Shown: positions 48,155 to 61,042 of the stretch, piece after piece | Layout of the letters: every line of letters starts with the position of its first letter | Position numbering within the stretch: the stretch's first letter is position 1 | Source of the DNA: Pampus argenteus | Taxonomy: Eukaryota; Chordata; Actinopteri; Scombriformes; Stromateidae | DNA length: 64,000 bases | NCBI GenBank assembly: GCA_036937835.1 | Contig: CM072868.1 | Span: 11,235,501-11,299,500, forward strand | Reading direction: 5' to 3' | Program-made: the position numbers and the translations under genes | Notes under the pieces: generated by a model | The model's input: the letters and a program-made list of their open reading frames with translations, nothing else | What the model was told of the DNA's origin: nothing | Database searches by the model: none

Positions 48155-49793
48155 CCTCTAGGACGTTTCTGAAGCTCATGTTGGAGGAACGGTCCATGGC
48201 TCCCGTCTCGTACAGAGGGAGGCCCACAGTGAAATCCACATCAGCTGTCGTGGGAAGTCGAGTCACGCGGTTGGTATCGTGGTTTCCAGGGTTACGCAAC
48301 AGTGGACCCTCCCCAGTAGCATCACACAATGCCTCTCGGCTGTTGTATTCTTCTGGCTGGGTGCAGATCACCTGCACACAAACATATAAAACACTCACAG
48401 TGAGCTACTTACAGTGCATAGACCTTTGTAAAGAATGTATCCATCCAGATTGCTGTGCTCCATTAACTGTAGATAAAGGACTGAAAATAACAGAAAAGGA
48501 AAGTGGACTGAACTACCCTGCTGTTTGTGTGATATATTGTAGCATATATCCTAAACAAACTGTCCATTTTCTGGAGTGTAAGCATGCATAAATGTTTAAC
48601 ATAACAAAATATTAAGACATAGACGTGTAAGATACAAGGTGCTACAACAACTGCAAGATATCTGACACATTCCTCAAGTAACTCAGAATAAAGGTAAAGT
48701 GGGATTTCCACTCTGATCTTTTACATTGGCTGATCAATTGAGAACGAATTCTTAAAAATTGTGTGTTTTCAACCAAATCTCTCATTTATTTGGATTAAGA
48801 GGATTGGAAACAAAACAAGCCTTCGTTTGTTTGTTAGGGATTGGAATTTTTCAGTGTCTTAATAGTGGTTAAGGCAGACTTGTTCATACATCTATGCACC
48901 CTCAAACACAAATGTTCACACACACACACACAGTCACAAAGAAAGAGGCAATTAAATGTTCTTGCCTTCCATGAAGAGAAGACAGAAGCAGGGCTGATGA
49001 GGTTGGGATTGCTGGAGCTGCGTCCGCCCATCAGAGCATCAGTGCACACCTCACAGGTCTGGGCGTCCCTCCAGTCCCAGTATGGGATGGTGAAGTTAAA
49101 ATCTCCTGTCAGCTTCCTGATCTCATTCTCCCAGTGGAGCAGGTAGACTCGGTGCCAGGGCAGAAAGGCTGCAGATTCATGAGCAAAGTCGATGTCCGTC
49201 CATACATTCCCCGGCCCTCCCAACAAGGCATCCCGGGACACGTAGTAGTGCATCCAGACAAACAGGTCGTATGTGTTGATGTCGGAGAACATGGGGTTCT
49301 CACCGTTTTCTCCCATCTCCGCTCTGGTTGCTGTAGAGATGACATAGTCACGGCTGATGGTGTTCTTAGCCAGGTTCAGGTAGGAAATGAACTTCTGTTG
49401 CTCAGAGGTTGACAGAGTCAGGATGTTTCGGCGCACTGATTCCCGGTACTCTGCACAGTTTGCACCCCAGTAACCAAACCTGCATTCCCCGCAGTTAAAA
49501 CCTCCATAGTTTCCAGCACAACGACATGTCCGGTTGAAGAAGGCTAAAGGCCAGCGCTCTCTGTCATCAATCCCGCTGTGTGGGTACTGGGGCCCGTGGG
49601 GTTCATCTGACACCTCCACCTCTGTGCAGAAACCACGGCCTGACAAGGCACCGCAGGCCGAGCCATCACCATCCCACACCGGGCAACACTCTTTGGTCCG
49701 TAGTCCCTCTGAGTTGGCGCATGGGCGAGGGAATTGACATAAGCAAGCACCGAGAAGCTGCATCACAACTACAGATACACACAGGCTCCTCAT
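46307..49793 (-). CDS. tyr: Tyrosinase (melanin synthesis, copper monooxygenase)
   Basis: Five exons on the minus strand: 49793-48966 (828 nt), 48371-48155 (217), 47402-47255 (148), 46828-46647 (182), 46554-46307. They give 540 aa. Exons 2-4 have the lengths I recall for human TYR (217, 148, 182). N-terminal signal peptide (about residues 1-20), Cys-rich EGF-like region, then the catalytic domain. CuA ligands are His182, His205 and His214; CuB ligands are His366, His370 and His393. A single TM helix (about 478-500) and a basic cytosolic tail with the melanosomal dileucine signal 'ERQPLL' follow. It hydroxylates tyrosine and oxidises DOPA to dopaquinone inside melanosomes. All catalytic histidines are kept, so the gene should be active. 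An in-frame ATG also exists nine bases upstream (49802). The first intron uses a GC donor. Confidence 0.97.
48079..48152. repeat. (TG)n microsatellite beside tyr exon 2 donor
   Basis: About 37 units. On the minus strand the tyr exon 2 donor GTAC is followed at once by (AC)n. It is one of the longest pure dinucleotide tracts in the window. Confidence 0.95.
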
Positions 49794-49929
49794 GATGAAC
49801 ATAACCACAGTGTGGACAGTAAACAACACACCAGAGAAGCTTCACGGCAGGAAACTTACTTCAAGTGAGAAGGATACAAGCAGAGAAATAGAGGAGTGAA
49901 CATCCAACCAAATTTGATGGTTGGTGCAG

Positions 49930-50330
49930 TAGACTTAAATAAATGAAAACAAACAAACAAAAGCTCCACACTGTATAGGTACCTGAATATATCGTTAAGT
50001 AACTAATTATTACCTTATTTAAAATTTGCAGTGTGGCTGTTTTTGAAAAACACTACAGAGCTAAGCTACTATCTAACCCTCCAACCTTCCTCCACCTTCT
50101 CTCTCTTGCACCCAGCCAACAGTCTCCTGCTCTCTCCCTACTCATTGAGCCGTTTTGGGGGCCGTCCTCTGACAAAGTGTGTGATCTCATTGTGATTTCA
50201 CACACTCAGTAAGGCCTAAATACACACACACACACACACACACACAAGCATATGCACTCACACAGCATCACATGCCCAGGATAATATTCCTGATTCCTCT
50301 TTTATTTTGTCTTGAGACCAGCTGACCTCT
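49930..50330 (-). promoter_or_regulatory. tyr: Candidate tyr promoter region
   Basis: On the minus strand a TATA-like TATTTAAG lies at about 49933-49940, 140 bases above the ATG. An E-box CATGTG at 50269-50274 (the core of the M-box bound by MITF in tyrosinase-family promoters) lies about 475 bases above it. A CAGCTG E-box is near 50320. The full 11-bp M-box is not present, so this is weak. Confidence 0.3.
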
Positions 50331-52502
50331 GCTCCACTGTACCTCAGGGAGAAATGTGTGTGTGTGTGTGCACCAACCCCTTCCCTTAGTCATGCCTGAA
50401 TGAATACATAATCAAGTAAGTGTATGTGCTGTTGAAACACAGAGAAAACATACAGTATAGTATAGGAACCTGGTGCCATTGTGACCTTACAGTCTATAGG
50501 TTTTCAGTGTGCCCAAACTCTAGGTTAGTTTTCCTCCTGTTTGAAAGTGTGATGATGAGTGTTTGGTTGGTGTTCTCCATCCAGCCTTGCCAGTATGCTG
50601 CTGGACCTCTTTTCAGCTGATGATGAAACAGTGGTTCTATAAATGAGAGTCTTAGAAACTATGTTACATAATTCACCAACAGTACGTTTGGCCTCCATAT
50701 TAAACATTAAATTACTGTCTTTCTGTTGAACATCAAAGACGAATACAACCTTTCCATTTGGATTAATGTATGTACAGTCTCCATTCTTCGGCGTGCTGTT
50801 GGTAAGCTGGAGTAGTTATTCTGTTTCGTGACTCATATGATTGTTGTAGCTAAATAGTTAACACATTTTTACAGGGTTTTGATGAGCACAGCAGCAACAT
50901 AGTAGCCTATTATTATTTCAATATTTTACAATATAAGTCATTCCGTGGCACAGAGGTGTCTGTAAACATCCGCCAAGGTGTCATATCGGTCGGTGCAGAG
51001 CCATAAAATAAAATAAAAAAGTGCAATGTGAGGAACACCTAATAGGAATAAACTGTCAAAATATTTCTTATTCAATCACTGGCTTTTTTCTAGTAAATTT
51101 ATGCTTGTATTACTTTATATAAATGACTACTTACAAGCAGTTTATGTTGATGCCAGTGTTTACAGGAACTGAATAGGACAAGCTACACCTATAATGTATT
51201 GCAAAATGTAAAAACCATCTGTCATTTGACAGAGTGTAATACAGTATTTGTCCACATTACATAACAGTTACAGTGTAAAAGTTAAACTCTGTTTAATCAA
51301 GAAGATGCACATAACTGCTTTTTACTTGAGCAGGAAGAATTTCTTCCATGCCTAGCACATCACTATTGTCCACATTACAGACTTTATTTATGGATTTATA
51401 TGTCATGTATTCAAATGAAGAAATTACAGAAGAGAACCTACATTTGCGTTTCTGTGTTGCTTCTCTTCAACTTTTACCCTCCAGCAGTTTGTATAAGTGA
51501 GACGTGGTTTTCATGTGCCACTATCATGGCACACAGTTTACAGGCCATACTGTGTGTCAGCAAACACATGCAAACACAGAGCTCATAGGCATTATGTAAA
51601 GATGGCTATATTGATATCAATATTCATTTGACTATTGCAAAAATGGTTAAAATATTATTGTAACTATCTATAGAGGAAGTAGAACTCACATATTTTAAGT
51701 AATTATCAGCAATATTAACATAAAGCATTGAAAGTGAGAAATCATAATGTAGTGGGATGCTTTGTCAATGTCACATTATATCATTGGACTATTATTGATA
51801 ATGTGTTACTCTGTGAGCAACTTTTTCATATTGTAACAGATGGAGATGGAGTTATTCACTACATGCAGTTTGGATCTTTAACCTTTACAAATGCATCATA
51901 TTTTATGAACGGGAAGCATATTTATAAAATCTGATTCTGCAAAGTAAATAGTAACTGTAGTTATCAAATAGCTTACACGCAGTGGAATAAAATTACAATA
52001 AATCTACAATTAACTCATATTTGTCCTTTATTATGGCACAGTTCAAGTTGAGTAAATATTATATTTCACCACAGGTGATTATGGAGGCAATGCAGTTGTT
52101 TTGTGCGATTAAATACTTTATATATTATATTAAATATAAGATCTGAGTAACACTGTATTACACTTATTACAAAATCCCAGACTACAATAAGTCTTTGACA
52201 GTGTCCTCATCATCATCATCATCATCTGCACCACACGGTACAGCGTGACGATCATCCGCACAATACAAGAATGTACGATATGTGGAAACAGACAGAGGAA
52301 GAAAGAGAGAGATTTTATTTCATATGCCTTGTCTCCCCAGGTTCTGTAGACTAGTACAGTCAGGCTCAGGGCAGCAAACCTCAGGATCACAAGCCGGTCA
52401 CATGCTGCCGTAGCCAGGCACGGGATGCAGCTTATCCCGCTGCAGGAACGCAGTGGAGCGCACAGGAATGATCGTCACAGGACGGGCCTGTCCGCAGGCC
52501 AG

Positions 52503-52510
52503 ACACACAC

Positions 52511-52579
<69 letters not shown>
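52503..52579. repeat. (CA)n microsatellite, tyr-grm5 spacer
   Basis: About 38 units with one CG interruption near the left end. Intergenic. Confidence 0.95.
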
Positions 52580-52583
<4 letters not shown>

Positions 52584-52741
52584 GTGCGTTTCTTTTGAAC
52601 TTTCTAAGAATTTCCCTTCTGTAAAACTCTCAAACTACAGAAGTTCACCCCACAACGTCCTGGATATCTCAACAACCACATGACAATTAAAGATTTCTGA
52701 ATGACGCCTCATTGAGACGTTATCACAAATCTTTGTGTGTG

Positions 52742-52785
<44 letters not shown>

Positions 52786-52820
52786 TGTGTGTGTGTGTCT
52801 GTGTCTGTCTCAAAACAGAC

Positions 52821-52834
52821 ACAAGAGGGCAGTA
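52821..52834 (+). promoter_or_regulatory. CTCF-like motif, tyr-grm5 spacer
   Basis: ACAAGAGGGCAGTA fits the right two-thirds of the CTCF core (AGAGGGCAG) but not the leading CC. Weak motif call. Confidence 0.25.
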
Positions 52835-53197
52835 TGATCCGTTTATTGTCTTAAACACGCACCCACGGGATACCACAGGGCGAGTGTCTGTCACAGCACG
52901 ATTGCTGCACCATTAGAGTTTCCTCCTCGTCAGTAACGTGGATCGGAGGATGATCCGACCGACTAGTGTTTATCACAGTTATTTGACTGCTTCCTTGTTT
53001 CCATCACATTTCTGCAAGCTTATTCATATTAAAATCCACCCCGCTGCCCTACACAGAACTGATTTCTACTGCATTAGCTGAACATAATTTGTATCTTGCT
53101 GTTCAAGGAAATGATTTGTGTCTATAAGCACGAAAATCTGAATATCTGCTTGAAAATCAGAACATTGGATTCAGCCCATTGTAATATTGTTGGTATA

Positions 53198-53229
<32 letters not shown>

Positions 53230-53310
53230 ACTACAGGAAATGAAAAGTGCTGAAGTGACATGGTCAGAGTTTTTGACCCCATGACCTTCACAATGCTCTG
53301 CATCTACATC

Positions 53311-53442
<132 letters not shown>

Positions 53443-55726
53443 AAGAAAATGTTGTTATGGTAACTAATAACACTATTTTAATCAAATGGGAAAGATTTTC
53501 AAAATGTACACATAAAGTACTCGTAAATGTAAAACATAGACATGTTTAGTAAGTGTAAATATCTGCTAAAACATGCAATACTCTTGCTGATATCAATGAT
53601 TATTATTATTATTATAATTATTATGATTAGGCTTATAAGGAATAGAAATTGGGTGTCAGACGCTTGCTGGTTAGAGGAGTTGAAGCAAATATTTGGCATT
53701 AAAACATGAGAATGAATGTTTCATAACTGATATCCTTGTTTCCCTGTTGGCATTTTGCAGTTGTAGTTTTTTTTCTCTATTTGTCCTACTTAGAGTGGGA
53801 ATCACACAGACAAGTGACAACCCTGTAAATCAGATACGTGTCTATGGCAACCATGAGCATCCACTGTTATTTTTAAAATGCCATTGAATAATTGATTTGC
53901 AGACTGTGACACCAACTCTGTTGTGTTTGTTATTTGTGGAGGAGTGTGCTCAAAATATATTTTACCCTATAGATGTTTACATGCGTGTGCATGTTGAATT
54001 GAACACACACACACACACACACACAGTGCATGTAGCGATTGTTGTATCACTGTAATCTTATTTTATTCTAAGCAGGGGACCTGTTGCTACGTGATGCTTA
54101 ACAGTGTCAGTGTCAGATTATGCATATATAGCGTGGTAACTGGATGGTTTTTATCTATCATACATTTCAATCCAATTCTCCATAGTACAGCACCCTCTGC
54201 TCTATCACGTCATTCATTTGCCTCAGCTGCAACAATATTAATGCATTTAGTGATCCAAATTAGCATTAATAAAGTTTCAAGTGTCTCTTGTGATTATTAA
54301 TAAGTGGTATCTGTGTGTGTGAGAGAGAGAGTTTGACAGGCATCAGATGAGACAAACTGAGCTGATCCATTGGCTGTTTGTTTGATTTTCTGTTTTACCA
54401 CAACAGCGAAGGGTTGCCATGGAAATGTGACCCCAGATCATTCTGGCGTTTCAGCCGGCCTAAACAGATCTATTTACAAAAAACAAATACAAGATGTGAT
54501 GTGACAGCACACAGAAACTTCCTGTGTCTTGGAGTCCTCGTGCATTGTGGATGTTTGTGTAAGTGAATGAGGAAAATGTATGTGTTTGTCGAGATAGGCA
54601 CTTTAATAACTTTCCAGTAACATCTGACAAATTACCTGTAAATTCGGCCTCTAAGATTATGTAATTTAGCATTAAAATTGGGACAGATGAGCAGATGTAG
54701 ACTTGCAGGCTTCCACATTCAGAGACTTGATCCTCCAAAGTTCGTATTTAAAGACTAAATTCATGATAACAAAAGAAAGCTGTCCTGTTTCCCCAAATGT
54801 AGCCAGGAAATGTAGCCATCTTTAATCAATTGTTTGACAGTTTTGATCCTCCTCAACTCCAAAGGTCTGGAAGTAGCACGCGTGTGTAGTGTATTTGTGT
54901 TCATGTGGTCACTGGTAAAACCGTCACATAACCTGGATCAGTGAAAAAGTCCCTGCAAGGTGTAAATCTAAACAAAGTTCCAGCGTTCTTGGGAGCAGCT
55001 TGATTGTTAATCAAAAGTCTTTAAAGGGAAGTGGAAGTTATATAGATATATATGGATGGCAGCTATAAATATATTAAGATATTTGTATGGATATAATTTG
55101 ACCAATGACAGTGGAGTGAGGTTACTTCAAATGATTGACACATTGCTTACTAGCTACTCATTTTATTTACTGTTTTGTTGGCTGATTGAATGAGTATTTG
55201 ACTGGATTAGCTGAAATGGGAGTAATATAATAGGGAGGGGCAGGTTCAGCCTGGATCAAAACCTCAGCAGGACACTGTTCTGCTCCTGATTTGAGAAACC
55301 AAAACCAGCTTGATTATCACCATAACCAAATATAAACAATCCTCTTTTTCAATGTCAGATGTGTTTACACTGTATACCAACATAGCCAAAGATATATGTT
55401 CTTAAATAATACCATATGTTAAACATAGAATAGGACTGGAACCAAAATAGTAGGTTAGACATACTGTATCTACCTCTATACACATTTTCTCCAGTAGAGA
55501 CATATTAACACAGACACAAATTTGTGAAATTAAGGGAAAGAGTGAGACAGTCTGTTTATGTGTGCATGTGCACTCATATGTTCGCCTGTTAGCCCATTTG
55601 TTCATGTCAAAACAAGATCAGAAATAAAGTGAAACAGGGAGAGAATGAGAGAGATAGAGGTCAGGCTTAGTACTGCTATCACTTCATCCGCTAAAGCTGC
55701 ATCCAGTCTGCATGTGTGTGAAGACA

Positions 55727-55730
<4 letters not shown>

Positions 55731-55794
<64 letters not shown>
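55731..55794. repeat. (GT)n microsatellite, tyr-grm5 spacer
   Basis: About 32 pure GT units. Confidence 0.95.
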
Positions 55795-55795
<1 letters not shown>

Positions 55796-56043
55796 TATGC
55801 TCTTTTAATGGTCAACTAATCCTAAATGCATTTGGCTGGCAAATTAATCCAAGCCTTGTCATAGCCCCACCCCCTCCATCCCATGCTCCCTCGATCTCTC
55901 GTTCTTCCTCTCGGGCTACTTCTCTATCAGTATCCGTCTCCAGATGGTATCTTGGAGGTAGGTGTGATATCGGGAGAGAGAGAGACAGAGACAGGGAGGG
56001 ACAGGGTGGACAACCTGTGACGAGCGCGTCACGGTGGAGAGAC

Positions 56044-56092
<49 letters not shown>

Positions 56093-58479
56093 GTTCATTT
56101 GTTGCCATAGTGAAAAAGTAGATTAACCACCGCGAGCATGATGCCATGATGGACGCATGAGGGATGCTGCTTCTCCAGAGACATTCACCTGTCCTGCAAC
56201 TGCAAGCAAAGGTATGTGACTCCATTTCTAACCGGAATAAGATTTTTGTCCATGTACCTCCCCCCCTCCCCCCTAAACCAGTCAAGTTACTGGACATATT
56301 CACACTGGAATACGTATCAAAGTGACAACAACAAGGGGACTTCTTTTTAATTTTGCTCTAGGAAACTGTGTTTTTTGAATGGTTTATCTGGTAGCGACCT
56401 ATTAGCACATATTGTATTTTAAATAATAATTTATAATAATTTCTAGTTCACTGTAAGACTTATGAAACGTTTGTATCATCACTGAAGTTGTTTTAGCCCA
56501 TTTGTTGGCATACAAGTCACATTAACAAACCAATTCCCCATAGAAAAGCGTTCTCCACCAAATACTCGTTATGGTATTTTTGCTTGCTGTGTCTCATGAC
56601 AGGCGTCTATTTTGATGAATAAAAACAAAACAAAACATATTTTACTACTAATACTGAAAATATTGAAAATCATAAATCGAATTTTTAAAAAGCCCTAAAA
56701 GTTTCCATCCCATTAAAAATGCACAAACAAGTCTGTTTTCATGGAAGAACCCTAAAAAGCCCTTGGCTGGCAGTATAGCAGCCAGTGTCGGTGTTTTATG
56801 GCTGGAGACGTTTGCAGGGCAGCTGGATGTTTCCATTAGATTAGTATTGATTCTTTTCATCTTTAATGATTTGATCTCTGAGGGTCCAGGTGGACGCCAG
56901 GCGAAGCTGTATAGGTTAATGGTCCCTTACTCTTGTGATCGCTATGAAACTTCAAATGTTATCGATCCCCTTCACTGCATCGTTATCCCAACCCACAGTG
57001 TCACCTCTGATGTCTATTTGATCAGGACAGGAAGGAGAGATGCAGACAGTCCGCCTTCATCCTACACTTTAGACTGTCATAGACACGCAGGAACCGCTGA
57101 CGCTTGCTTCATTTGCAATTTTGCATGGTTTTGAGTGCCTTTTCCTGATCAATCAGTCTATTTGAAATGATCAAAGCCATAATATATAAAGGCAAAATAC
57201 AGGGGGACCAATAGAGAACTGAAGACAGAGATGGACGCGAAGGAAAATGGAGAAAAGTGTGTTTGCGTGAGGAAGAGGAAGACAGAGAATTAGAGTATTA
57301 TAGTCACTAGTCACACAAATCGATAGCCAATGTTCAGCTTGGCAACATTACACCCCCGTGTTATTTAGCTGTTTCTCTCGGTTTTTCCCTCTGCTGATGT
57401 GAACTGACATGATTTTGTGAACCTTGTCCAACAATTGTGGGCAAAATATTAAGTCATAAAAGCATAGCCGACTTGAATGTTAGGATTTTAAAATCGAGAG
57501 AAGGAGAGAGACGGTGACCAGGAAAGGGGGAAAGAAGAAGTGTACCTCCGCTCTGATTGGCTGAAATCCATTCGAACCCTGTTCAGGTGTTATGGTCATT
57601 ACGGTACCCCCTCAAAATGTCTCCCTTACCTATGAAAATCTATCTTGGTATCGGCTGCCCCTCACGGTAGATTATGGTTAGGCATTGTAGAGATAATTGG
57701 TAAAGGTAAAGGTAAAACTGAGTTGGGGTCAAGGCGAAGGAAGGTTGCGTTCAGGACACAAATCGATGGGGAAACAAACTCGTACAGGACACCTGTTCCG
57801 TAGCGTAGCAACGTAACTGAGCCACTGTTTAGCTAGTTAGGCTAATGTTATACTTTGCTGACGAATGTAACGGTAGGTGTTAAACGTGAATTGTAGGAAG
57901 TCTGAATGGATACCAGCAATATGTCTATAGATAAACGTCATCACTCCATGTTTTATGACAGGCCTGTTAAGCTAAGTAATAGGCACGGTTGACGGCAAAC
58001 CTAGCTAAACACACACCAGCCTGTTGTGTTTTTGGCTAGGTAACGTTAGTGAGTTTTTCTTTTTCTTGAGGCTTCTTTAGTTTGTCTTCACTTCTCACCA
58101 CAGGTAGGAAAAGGTAGGAGGGAGGAGTCTATCTTTTCCAGAGGAAAGATAAACGAGGTGAAATAAATGTTAAAACCCAAACCAAAAGACCTATAGGCAC
58201 AAGGGGGAGATGAGAAGATGCTAAACTGAAGAGGGGTTTGGGCATATTTGGAAAGAGATAAACAAGAAAAGATGTGTAGAGGACGGTAGGAAATGTGTAT
58301 AAATATGACGAGTTGGACAGGGATGGAAAAGGTAGCAGACAGGGGAGGTGTCTGTGTGGAGGAAGAGGAGAGGATAAGGGTTGGGATGAAGGAGAGAGGT
58401 GTTTGAAGAGGGGCTCAGGTGTGCGTGACTGGAAAACGGAGGAAGCTCGGAAGTTGCACAACAATCCCAGGCAGCTCCG

Positions 58480-58598
58480 TGTAGTGTGCGTTTGACATTG
58501 GACTACAGTGTATCATCAGGATGTTTTCCCCCCAGTGACAGTAACTTGCAACCTAATTATCAAGCGGGGTTGTACCGATAACGTCAGACAGACATAAG
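58480..58598 (+). other. Candidate untranslated first exon of grm5 (3' edge at 58598)
   Basis: A strong donor (CATAAG|GTAAGA, cut after 58598) follows a GC/CpG-richer stretch. The 5' limit is not visible; 58480 is arbitrary. A second donor of similar quality is GCAAAG|GTATGT after 56211. grm5 in other vertebrates has untranslated first exons far upstream. Inference only. Confidence 0.25.
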
Positions 58599-60993
58599 GT
58601 AAGACTTACTGCTTAGATTTTACACAAATAGCCTTTATACCCTTGAAGAAAATGATTTGTGATTCATGTAATATTCCTATGGAGACGTATCCTGTCTCTT
58701 TTTTCCCGTGTCTGCTTAGTCTGTGGGTGATTTTGTACTTATTAACCCGCTAAAATGATCGTTTTAATCCGACTTATTTCTGACTTATTTCCAGTGAGAT
58801 GTGGACGAGTTACCCTTGCATTATGTTAAAGGTTATATATCCCGCAACCGTGTAGCATCGTAAAGGAAAGCAGCCAGTTGCATTGTGATGTACATGAGAT
58901 ACATCCATGCCAGTTGAGACAGGGAAGGATCATAAACCCGGTTTTCATCGGTGCATGCTCTAGCCGTGTTCATTTCAGACGGTGTCTCTGTCATGTTTTG
59001 CACCATTTGTTCGCAATAAAATCTTGTCTGCGTGTGTTTGATTCGGTGCAAACGACGGACTCTGATACTTCGTTGCGGTTTAGGGATGCAGCGCTGCGCC
59101 AGGCTTTGTTGATGTCTCTGGGTCTGTTTTCTCCTTGGAGAGAAGCAGCTTTGACCAGACCTTCGTGTATATCAGAGATTCATTAAATTTTTGAAGCAAA
59201 CAATGAATACCTGTATTTGGGGCGTTCAATGAGTATATGAATTAAACCACAGAATGGAGGAACAAAAATGTAAAGTACAATGAGGTCGCTGCAAACCGAT
59301 TGAGTATCTACCAGTACAGGCTGCAGGTCCCTGTTGAAACATGCAGGATGAAGTGATTTAAGGTGAGTGCTTGCTGGAGTTGTGCAGGCGCCTGTCACAC
59401 CTTGTGTGAAGTCAGAACTGTGTTGGGACTCCCTGATGACAATGACTATACATGTGTTATTGAGACTATAACATACCCATAGGGAAGCAGCCCATCATGT
59501 GTTTGTAGTGGCATATTTGTTGGCTACCTGATGTACTGTAGGTATTGACTTTGTCACTGATGTGGACAGAGATTCTGATGCTCTTTGACAACTCCATGCC
59601 CTTTACTGTCGGATGAGGTCATTCATTAACATAATTCATTTATTCATTAATCCTTATTTAGCCACATAAATTGACAGAGGAAAAAAATCGGCTGTAGCAG
59701 ACAGGGATGATGTACCAAGTTCCAAGTACAAATCAGTGACATTTCACCTGGCTGAACGAATGTTGGTATCTCTTTGCTGTAGTGTTGGTGTCCTTTGTCT
59801 GAGTACCAGGAACAGCTACTAGTAGCCCTTAGATAATCCTGGAAACAAGGCAGCAATTAGTGGTAATGGAAATAAGCCTTTAAACTTATTAAAACATGCT
59901 GACACGGTTGTTTTCTGCAGCTCAGGTGCTTTATATATTTTTATTTTTTATTTTTTTACCTCTGTCTACTTGGGACACTGAGACACATTGTCAGCAAAAG
60001 CCTCCCCTAAATTACTGAAGGGTTCCAAAATATAACTGCGTCCTTATACTGTGTATATACACACACACACACACACACACACAGTGTGACCCATTTTTGT
60101 TTCCAGCAAATAATTTGAGAACCACTATGATCTAGTATCTGCTGATGGTATGTGTTTTCTCTTTGTTTCTGTTAGACATTCATGTCCCTGTGTTTTATAT
60201 TGTAAAAGGGAAGGTGGTATGTCTTTTATCGACAGAGAGAAATAGTCATACCCTATTATGTAAAGATGTGTATAGCCTATTATACATGTCACACCTCTTA
60301 TGTTTACTATATTAATTATCTACACACTTCAAGAGGCTGATTAGTGATTAGAAGAAGGATCCTCTTCACTCTGAGAATTGCGTGGATGCATGCACATTAG
60401 TGTGTGGCATACAATGTGCATACATTTTCCATTAGCATGTTTATGTCTCTTGTGTGTGAATATGTGTGCAGGGAATAACTGTGGTTTGTGTTTGTTCTGA
60501 TATGGGACCTTTCTTTTTTTTTAACCATTAAAAAATTTAAGTCAGTTAGCCAATGTTCTTGTAGTCAACATCAAGCTGCTCAGATGATGAAAAGAGCAAC
60601 TGCTGTTTCCAAAACTCCAGAGGTTTAATAATGCCCTTAGTACCCCATAATTTGGATAGCATTAAAGATATAAATGCCTAATGGCATGTGAGATGTTTGT
60701 TTAGGGAATGAGAATTAGATTTTTCTTTTCCTTTCAGCAACAGTTAGACCCACGCAACAAGAGAGACACAGAGGGCCAGCGTGACAGAGAGATGCATCAT
60801 GTTTGTGACTGCGTGTGTGAGAGAGACATATATTGGAAGACAGCAAATGAAAAAGTGGCTTGTTTTTGCCGTAAAATTATTTTGGTGGAATGTGTACATG
60901 GATACGGTTAGGAGTGAAATTGTTATGTGCCACTTATCAGAGAGAATGGGAGACAGAGGCAGCATCGTATCACTAGAGACTGTGTGCGTGTGC

Positions 60994-61042
<49 letters not shown>

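Noticed and set aside
49803..49829. N-terminal extension of tyrosinase starting upstream of 49802
   Set aside because: The upstream start is GTG, not ATG. The ATG at 49793 gives a standard signal peptide; the ATG at 49802 would add only three residues.
55645..56303. 158- and 163-codon frames around the GT and GA satellites at 55.6-56.3 kb
   Set aside because: Both are largely repeat translation (Val-Cys, Arg-Glu, Ser-Leu). No start context or exon structure supports a protein.
58129..58495. Overlapping open frames on both strands in the 58.1-58.5 kb patch
   Set aside because: Low-complexity Pro/Ser/Leu or Gly/Arg/Glu translations of a purine-rich stretch, with no family resemblance. More likely regulatory or UTR sequence.
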